Assembly: GCA_030639495.1 (NCBI GenBank)
Contig: DAOWCP010000075.1
Location: forward strand, 1-12,834
Origin: JAGLTN01 sp023135255
GTDB lineage: Bacteria; Planctomycetota; Phycisphaerae; Sedimentisphaerales; Anaerobacaceae
DNA: 12,834 bases
Direction of reading: 5' to 3'
Both the position numbers and the translations under genes were made by a program. The notes under the pieces are model-generated. The model did not search any database and was not told where the DNA came from. It was given only the letters and a program-made list of their open reading frames with translations. Below, one piece after another: positions 8,407-12,834 of this stretch. Numbering within the stretch: the first letter of the stretch is position 1; each line of letters begins with the position of its first letter.

Positions 8407-8437
8407 GGGGCTGACAATAGTTATCAGCCCCTTTTTT
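8407..8437 (+). terminator. Intrinsic terminator, shared by convergent genes
   Basis: GGGGCTGA (8407-8414) pairs perfectly with TCAGCCCC (8424-8431) across a nine-base loop and is followed by six T residues (8432-8437). On the minus strand the same stem is followed by a T-rich run (complement of the A-rich 8391-8406), so it can also end pyrG transcription arriving from 8460. Strong bidirectional terminator. Confidence 0.92.
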
Positions 8438-8459
8438 ATTTTCACAAGCTTTAAGAATA

Positions 8460-10226
8460 TCAATAATGAGCTTTCCTGGCAGCCTTTATTGCATTAGGCA
8501 GGTTTTCATCGGGATAATGCCTCTGGGCAGAAGCGGCTACCAGGCCTATGAACATTGGATGCGGCTCGAGCGGTCTGGAAGTCAGGCATGGATGAGCCTG
8601 TGTTCCCATAAAGAATGGATGGTCCTTTATCTCAAGTATCTGCATAATCGGATAATTCGGAGCTTTGCCGGAGAAGACCAGCCCTGCTTTTTCCAATTGC
8701 TCTATGTACCTTGGGTCCACTTCATATCTATGCCTGAAACGCATTCTGACTGTATCAGCATTATTAAACAGCTTATATGCGGTAGTATCTTTTTTTATCT
8801 CAATGTCTCTGCCGCCAAGCCTCATATTACCACCCAGGCCTTCGATCTTTTTCTGCTCAGGCAAGATATCGATAACCGCCTCGCTGCAATCAGGGACAAT
8901 TTCTGTACTGTTAGCATCTTTTAGGCCACAGACATTGCGTGCAAATTCAACCACCGCCATCTGAAACCCAAGGCAAAGACCAAGATACGGAATGTTGTTT
9001 TCTCTGGCATATTTAATACATGCAATTTTCCCCTCTGTGCCTCTTGTTCCGAACCCCCCCGGTACAATTATACCATCAACACCTTCGAGGTGTTCAGAGA
9101 CATTCGAATCGTCAACATCCGTCGTTTCAATCCATTTTATTTTCACATTCCAACCAAGAGCTATGCCTGCATGTTCAAGAGCATTTATAATAGACGCGTA
9201 GCTGTCTCGAACAGAAGTATATTTGCCTGTAATGCCGATAGTGACATCTCTTCTCGGGGCAGTTATTTTATCTGTAAAATCGCTCCATTTTGCCCAGGCT
9301 TTTCTTTCATTGCGAAGACTTATACGGTCTTCAATTTTTAATATGCGCAACACCTCAAAATCGAGATTGTTTTCTCTAAGCATCGATGGAATAGTATATA
9401 TACTCGCGGAGTCATGCATACTGAATATGCGTTTGAAAGGCACATTGCTGTATATGCTTATTTTCTGCCGGACGGTCTCATTCACAGGGTTCTCACAGCG
9501 ACATGCGATTATATCAGGCTGAATACCCATCTGGAGCAATTGTTTGATGCCGAGCTGAGCAGCTTTTGATTTTTGTTCACCGAGAGCCTTTGGTTCCAGA
9601 ATGTATGTAAGTGCAACAAAACAAGAACTGTTGGGCCCCTCTTCGTAGGCCAGCTCCCTCGTTGCTTCGATGTAATAAGCATTTTCAAGGTCACCGACGG
9701 TACCTCCGATCTCAACAAAAACGATATCCGCATCGCTTTGCATCGCCAGGTTTCTAAGGCGCAGCTTAACTTCGCCGGTAACATGCGGGATCATCTGAAC
9801 ATCCCTGCCGAGATAGTCGCCATGACGTTCTTTGTTGAGAACATCGCGGAAGATCTGACCGCTGGTAGCAAAGTTTTGCCCGCTAAGATTTTGATTCAGC
9901 ATTCTTTCGTAAGTGCCCAGATCCATATCGCTTTCCATACCATCATCGAGAACAAAGACCTCACCATGACGAAATGGGTTCAGTGTGCCTGAGTCGATAT
10001 TGAGGTATCCTTCGAGTTTTATGGGAGCAATTTTCAACCCTTTGTCCTGCATAAGCTTTGCCAGACATGAGGAGAATATCCCCTTACCAAGACCGCTCAT
10101 AACGGTTCCCATCACAAAACAATACTTCGTTTTGCCTTTTTTGTACCCTTGGGGAATGGGCGAAAAGAACTCAGTATCCGTTGAAACATTACTTACTGAC
10201 GCTAATAAATCTTTATTCTTAGACAT
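8460..10226 (-). CDS. pyrG: CTP synthase, divergent type with altered glutaminase triad
   Basis: The 588-residue enzyme makes CTP from UTP, ATP and glutamine. The synthetase domain has SGLGKG (44-49; K48), K70 (equivalent to E. coli K40), HGEVFVLDD (87-95), D102 and E172 (Mg ligands) and GGTVGDLE (174-181). The class I glutaminase domain has PGGFGTRG (389-396) and GLCLG with nucleophile C418. The C-terminal triad region reads QAHPC (543-547): His545 is present, but Cys547 replaces the usual Glu of HPE (codon TGC, 8588-8586). Other departures are an N-terminal extension of about 30 residues and KLEGY in place of the common KLDPY. I recall similar divergent N-terminal motifs in other lineages, but not the HPC change. 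An AAGGA ribosome binding site precedes the ATG. It lies 33 nt downstream of kdsB, consistent with one operon supplying CTP for KDO activation. Glutamine-dependent activity may be reduced; ammonia-dependent activity should remain. Confidence 0.93.
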   Translation of the reverse strand: MSKNKDLLASVSNVSTDTEFFSPIPQGYKKGKTKYCFVMGTVMSGLGKGIFSSCLAKLMQDKGLKIAPIKLEGYLNIDSGTLNPFRHGEVFVLDDGMESDMDLGTYERMLNQNLSGQNFATSGQIFRDVLNKERHGDYLGRDVQMIPHVTGEVKLRLRNLAMQSDADIVFVEIGGTVGDLENAYYIEATRELAYEEGPNSSCFVALTYILEPKALGEQKSKAAQLGIKQLLQMGIQPDIIACRCENPVNETVRQKISIYSNVPFKRIFSMHDSASIYTIPSMLRENNLDFEVLRILKIEDRISLRNERKAWAKWSDFTDKITAPRRDVTIGITGKYTSVRDSYASIINALEHAGIALGWNVKIKWIETTDVDDSNVSEHLEGVDGIIVPGGFGTRGTEGKIACIKYARENNIPYLGLCLGFQMAVVEFARNVCGLKDANSTEIVPDCSEAVIDILPEQKKIEGLGGNMRLGGRDIEIKKDTTAYKLFNNADTVRMRFRHRYEVDPRYIEQLEKAGLVFSGKAPNYPIMQILEIKDHPFFMGTQAHPCLTSRPLEPHPMFIGLVAASAQRHYPDENLPNAIKAARKAHY

Positions 10227-10259
10227 AAATTTCCTTTTTTGCTGCTGCCGTTTATATCC

Positions 10260-11000
10260 TTATTTGCTACCATTCACTCTTTTTACAAATTCTTCGTATT
10301 GCTGTGGCGTATCTATTCCATCACAGCTATGCGTAACCTTTCCGATCAGGATATAATATCCATTTTCAATTGCCCTTAGCTGTTCCAGTTTTTCTGTTTT
10401 TTCAAGATTGCTTTGCGGCAGCGTTGTAAATTTCATCAGAAAGTCTTTTCGATAAGCATAAATGCCGAGATGCCTGAGATAATTGCTGACATCTCCGACA
10501 CCGCCATTATCGCGACCAAAGGGAATCGGGCTTCTGGAAAAGTAGATCGCCCTGCCGTTAATATCGGTAACCACTTTTACAATATTCGGATCACAAATCT
10601 GCTCAGCATTTTCAAAACCCGCGACTAAAGTTGCCATCGGACAATCCGGGTTATCTATCAGCATTGAAGCCAGATAATCGATATTTGCAGGATCAATTTC
10701 GGGTTCATCTGCCTGGAGGTTGATTATTATATCAGCATCTGTATCTTTAACCGCTTCTGCGATGCGGTCGGTTCCGCTTTGGTGGTCTTTGGAAGTAAGG
10801 ACACAATCAGCAGAAAAAGACTTTGCCGCTTCAACTACTTTTGTATCATCAGCGGCAATTAGAACAGAATCCAGAAGTTTTGCCTGTTTTGCTCTTTCCC
10901 ACGTATGCTGGACGAGATATTTGCCGGTATCTTTGGCGAGAACCTTACCCGGAAACCTTGTCGATTCATAACGAGCGGGGATTACAGCTAAAATCTTCAC
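10260..11000 (-). CDS. kdsB: 3-deoxy-manno-octulosonate cytidylyltransferase (CMP-KDO synthetase)
   Basis: The 246-residue enzyme couples CTP and KDO to form CMP-KDO for lipid A-KDO assembly in Gram-negative envelopes. Family motifs are IPARYESTRFPGK (7-19), SGTDR (75-79), NLQADEPEI (94-102; the usual QGDEP has Gly97 changed to Ala, and Asp98, a metal ligand, is kept), YFSRSPIPFGR (153-163), HLGIYAYR (177-184), EKLEQLRAIE (203-212), and DTP with Asp230. The length equals that of E. coli KdsB (248). The start codon is GTG (11000-10998), with AAAAGGA at 11017-11011, ten bases upstream. It precedes pyrG by 33 nt; the CTP made by PyrG is the KdsB substrate, and I recall kdsB-pyrG adjacency in other Gram-negatives. 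A good promoter lies at 11138-11110. The gene implies an LPS-type outer membrane. Confidence 0.96.
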   Translation of the reverse strand: MKILAVIPARYESTRFPGKVLAKDTGKYLVQHTWERAKQAKLLDSVLIAADDTKVVEAAKSFSADCVLTSKDHQSGTDRIAEAVKDTDADIIINLQADEPEIDPANIDYLASMLIDNPDCPMATLVAGFENAEQICDPNIVKVVTDINGRAIYFSRSPIPFGRDNGGVGDVSNYLRHLGIYAYRKDFLMKFTTLPQSNLEKTEKLEQLRAIENGYYILIGKVTHSCDGIDTPQQYEEFVKRVNGSK

Positions 11001-11020
11001 TTTTAATAAATCCTTTTAAA

Positions 11021-11039
11021 AAAGCCACACAAAGCCACA
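11021..11039. repeat. Short tandem direct repeat in the kdsB leader
   Basis: AAAGCCACA occurs at 11021-11029 and again at 11031-11039, a 10-nt period. Nearby 11040-11058 contains further ACAGA/ACACAGAG-like strings. It lies within the predicted untranslated leader of kdsB and may be a remnant of a dispersed intergenic repeat. Confidence 0.6.
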
Positions 11040-11109
11040 GACAAGACATTAACACAGAGATTTCGATAGCTGCCATGATTATCACAACGAAAAATCTAAC
11101 TGGAATCTT

Positions 11110-11138
11110 ATAGTAAAAACAAAAAGTATTTTTGTCAA
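11110..11138 (-). promoter_or_regulatory. Likely sigma70-type promoter for kdsB-pyrG
   Basis: On the minus strand TTGACA (11138-11133, perfect -35) is followed after exactly 17 bp by TACTAT (11115-11110, 4 of 6 to consensus). A TATAAG lies three bases further on as an alternative -10. The start would be near 11103, giving a leader of about 100 nt before the GTG at 11000. Confidence 0.65.
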
Positions 11139-11229
11139 CAAAGCTTATGGATTTATTACCAAAAAACCTTTTAACAACACAAGAATGCTGCATTATAGCA
11201 CCATAGAGAGTCTTGGGAGTAATCTGAAA

Positions 11230-11253
11230 TGTGAAAAATAAAAAAAATTCACA
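11230..11253. promoter_or_regulatory. Inverted repeat upstream of the trp promoter
   Basis: TGTGAA (11230-11235) and TTCACA (11248-11253) form a 6-bp inverted repeat with an A-rich 12-nt centre, ending eight bases before the -35 element. The half-sites resemble CRP-type TGTGA/TCACA, but the spacing is too long for CRP. It is a possible operator, weakly supported. Confidence 0.3.
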
Positions 11254-11261
11254 ATTTATTG

Positions 11262-11290
11262 TTGACTGGTCGATTAAAATATAGTCTAAT
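11262..11290 (+). promoter_or_regulatory. trp operon promoter (sigma70-like)
   Basis: TTGACT (11262-11267) and TCTAAT (11285-11290), each 5 of 6 to consensus, are separated by exactly 17 bp. With the usual geometry (last -10 base at -7), position +1 is 11297, the first base of the trpL start codon. Confidence 0.8.
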
Positions 11291-11296
11291 GTTTCT

Positions 11297-11365
11297 ATGA
11301 ATAAGAACATGAAGATAAACACTGTTCAGTGGTGGTGGCCTGAGGAAATAATTTCCGACAGGTGA
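11297..11365 (+). CDS. trpL: trp leader peptide with three consecutive Trp codons
   Basis: A short frame, ATG at 11297 to TGA at 11363-11365, encodes 22 residues beginning MNKNM, with VQWWWPEE in the middle and ending SDR. The three tandem TGG codons (11330-11338) in such a short peptide, upstream of trpE and followed by a terminator, are the hallmark of a trp attenuator that senses charged tRNA-Trp by ribosome stalling. No Shine-Dalgarno sequence precedes the ATG; the promoter geometry puts transcription start at the A of this ATG, suggesting leaderless translation. A second in-frame ATG at 11309 would give 18 residues and keep the Trp codons, but it also lacks a clear Shine-Dalgarno sequence. 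The peptide itself probably has no function beyond sensing, although in Sinorhizobium the trp leader peptide has reported extra roles (from memory). Confidence 0.88.
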   Translation: MNKNMKINTVQWWWPEEIISDR

Positions 11366-11407
11366 GCGGTGTCTTTCTGAGTGTTTGAGGTAAATGGAGA
11401 TCATGGG

Positions 11408-11438
11408 CAGCCTGTAGCAAAACAGGCTGTTTTTTTTT
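11408..11438 (+). terminator. trp attenuator terminator
   Basis: CAGCCTGT (11408-11415) pairs perfectly with ACAGGCTG (11422-11429) around the six-base loop AGCAAA, followed by nine T residues (11430-11438). It ends 35 bases before the trpE ATG and lies between the trp promoter and trpE, as expected of an attenuator rather than the end of an upstream gene: the upstream gene, kdsB, points the other way. Confidence 0.93.
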
Positions 11439-11473
11439 AACAAGAAACGTGAGAGAATAGAAAGCTAAAGAGA

Positions 11474-12834
11474 ATGAAAGAATATAAAGAAATAATCAAA
11501 AATGCCAAACCCGGGCAGATAATACCGATAGTTAAGCGAATAGACATGGAGGAGGCTGTGGATTTTTTCGCTAAGCTGAGTAATTACGGCAGAGCGGAAC
11601 ATTGCTGCATGCTGGAATCGAGGGAGTATCTTGCAGGAACTTCCGCTTTGACTTTCGGAACTGCAAGACCGGCTTTATATTTGACTGGTAAAGGAGTTGA
11701 TTTCGAGATAAGGGCTTTGACTGATACCGGTAGGAGTATTTTGAGTTATCTTGCTAAGAAGAAAGAAAGATTCTATTTTTGTGAGAGGGTTGATTTCGGA
11801 ACAAAATCAATTATCGGCAGGATAAAAGAAAATAAAAGCTTCGGCGACGAACAGCAGAGGCTTACATGCACGAACCAGATGGATGTTTTAAGAGCGGTGG
11901 CATTTGCATTCAAACTCGCCAGCAAGCCTTTCCGAGTTACCTGCGGGCTGATGGGGGCACTTAGTTATGATTTTATTGACCAGTTTGAGACGTTGCCTGC
12001 AAGTAAATATGACCAGCTGGAAAATCCTGATTATGAATTGTATTTCGCGGATAACATCTTTTTGATGGACCATGAAAACAACCAGGGCTATATCATTGTC
12101 AATGTTATAGTTACAGATGACAATCATGAAAACATAGCAGAGCAGGCACAAGAGACATTTGATTATTATTTTAACCTTGCAAGATTCGACACACCAAAGC
12201 CCAAAGCAATTGCCGCGGAAATCGACAAGCAGTACACTGATACGAATCAGGATGAATACGAAGCAATGGTCGAAAAAGCCAAGGAGCATATTTTGCAAGG
12301 CGACATTTTTCAGGTCGTATTGAGCAGAACGACCTCCGTACCATGCAAGGATGAGCCTTTGGACATTTACCGCAGGCTGAGTAAGTTGAACCCTTCGCCT
12401 TACATGTTCTATTTGAATACGCCTAATACGATATTGATGGGTTCGAGTCCGGAGCTTAATTTGCGTGTGAGCGGCACAGAAGAACGATGCGTTGAGATAC
12501 GCCCTATTGCGGGGACAAAACCAAGAGGCAAAAAAAATGGCGAAATAGATGTCGAAACTGACATGAGATATGAAGCGGAGCTTAAGCTCGACAGAAAAGA
12601 ACTGGCAGAACACATGATGCTGGTTGATTTGGCGAGAAATGACATTTCCAGAGTAGCGGAAAAATCAAGCAGAAGTGTTACAGAGCTTTTGACTGTAGAA
12701 AAATATGCTTCTGTACAGCATCTGGTCAGCAATGTTAAGGGCGTGCTCGACAGTAAACTCGACGCACTTAGTGCTTACCTTGCGACGATGAATATGGGGA
12801 CATTGACCGGTGCACCAAAGATAGAAGCGATGAA
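11474..12834 (+). CDS. trpE: Anthranilate synthase component I (partial, 3' end beyond window)
   Basis: The frame is open from ATG 11474 to the window end: 453 codons of an expected 500-520. TrpE converts chorismate to anthranilate, using ammonia from the TrpG glutaminase, as the first step of tryptophan synthesis. N-terminally, MLES (46-49) matches the LLES element of the tryptophan feedback site in E. coli-type TrpE, so allosteric inhibition is likely. The chorismate-binding domain shows GDIFQVV (276-282), NPSPYMF (306-312), SSPE (324-327), EIRPIAGTKPRG (341-352), HMMLVDLARND (380-390) and MNMGTLTGAPK (439-449). PSPYMF and MNMGTLTGAPK are typical of the enterobacterial-type enzyme rather than of PabB. 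An in-frame TGA at 11450-11452 and no intervening ATG fix the start; the Shine-Dalgarno sequence (AAAGAG) is weak. Expression should be controlled by the attenuator just upstream. trpG and the remaining trp genes are presumably beyond the edge. Confidence 0.95.
   Translation, partial: MKEYKEIIKNAKPGQIIPIVKRIDMEEAVDFFAKLSNYGRAEHCCMLESREYLAGTSALTFGTARPALYLTGKGVDFEIRALTDTGRSILSYLAKKKERFYFCERVDFGTKSIIGRIKENKSFGDEQQRLTCTNQMDVLRAVAFAFKLASKPFRVTCGLMGALSYDFIDQFETLPASKYDQLENPDYELYFADNIFLMDHENNQGYIIVNVIVTDDNHENIAEQAQETFDYYFNLARFDTPKPKAIAAEIDKQYTDTNQDEYEAMVEKAKEHILQGDIFQVVLSRTTSVPCKDEPLDIYRRLSKLNPSPYMFYLNTPNTILMGSSPELNLRVSGTEERCVEIRPIAGTKPRGKKNGEIDVETDMRYEAELKLDRKELAEHMMLVDLARNDISRVAEKSSRSVTELLTVEKYASVQHLVSNVKGVLDSKLDALSAYLATMNMGTLTGAPKIEAM

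Larger units (their letters stand above)
11297..11438 (+). promoter_or_regulatory. Tryptophan attenuator leader RNA upstream of trpE
   Basis: Pairing segments read by eye: segment 1 (11338-11348) with segment 2 (11352-11363) through CCUG/CAGG and GGAAA/UUUCC; segment 2 with segment 3 through ACAGGU (11358-11363) and GCCUGU (11410-11415), the antiterminator; segment 3 with segment 4, the terminator. Segment 1 starts directly after the Trp codons, so a stalled ribosome masks it and frees segment 2. The leader stop codon UGA abuts segment 2, so a ribosome that finishes covers it and allows termination. The antiterminator is only about six pairs by eye and needs folding. Confidence 0.8.

Noticed and set aside
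9573..9992. 139-residue plus-strand frame
   Set aside because: It is antisense to pyrG, which is well supported by motifs across this stretch.
11230..11253. CRP or FNR binding site upstream of the trp promoter
   Set aside because: The half-sites TGTGA and TCACA are 14 bases apart, whereas CRP sites need about six.
10966..11322. Minus-strand frame overlapping the start of kdsB and the kdsB/trp control region
   Set aside because: It runs through both promoters and the trpL frame on the opposite strand, has no ribosome binding site, and its product is unconvincing.
11888..12613. 241-residue minus-strand frame
   Set aside because: It lies entirely inside trpE, whose frame has unmistakable family motifs. 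The antisense translation is low-complexity and unrelated to any family I know.

Overview
The window comes from a Gram-negative bacterium of moderate to low GC. It encodes a KDO-activating enzyme, two proteins aimed at the cell envelope and an E. coli-type TrpE. A planctomycete (Phycisphaerae-like) or a Bacteroidota-like lineage would fit, because the membrane-protein/TolB-like cluster and this style of CTP synthase resemble what I remember from those groups. That placement is an inference, not something the sequence proves.

Left half, minus strand, 6845 down to 1: a four-gene cluster of unknown function. A large polytopic membrane protein with a helical-repeat C-terminal domain (6845-4980) is followed by an exported TolB-like beta-propeller protein carrying one heme-c motif CxxCH (4967-3393). 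Two more paralogues of the membrane protein follow (3293-1401, and 1388 to beyond the window start). Gaps are 12, 99 and 12 nt, so this looks like one operon. The three paralogues plus one possible cytochrome/propeller protein form the main uncharacterised system here.

Centre: divergently transcribed mtnP (5'-methylthioadenosine phosphorylase, 6945-7820) and a small coiled-coil lipoprotein (8019-8381) behind a leader with alternative inverted repeats. A strong terminator at 8407-8431 is shared with the converging pyrG.

Right, minus strand: kdsB (11000-10260, GTG start) and pyrG (10226-8460) form a two-gene operon. PyrG makes CTP and KdsB consumes CTP to activate KDO for lipopolysaccharide. 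PyrG is unusual: the Glu of its glutaminase Cys-His-Glu triad is replaced by Cys.

Right edge, plus strand: trpE (11474 to beyond the end) lies behind what appears to be a complete, unlisted tryptophan attenuator. It has a sigma70-like promoter, a 22-residue leader peptide with three consecutive Trp codons, competing RNA hairpins, and an intrinsic terminator with nine U residues. The predicted transcription start falls exactly on the leader AUG, so the leader peptide may be translated from a leaderless mRNA. This is the clearest regulatory finding in the window.

I saw no tRNA, rRNA, CRISPR array, insertion sequence or other mobile element.
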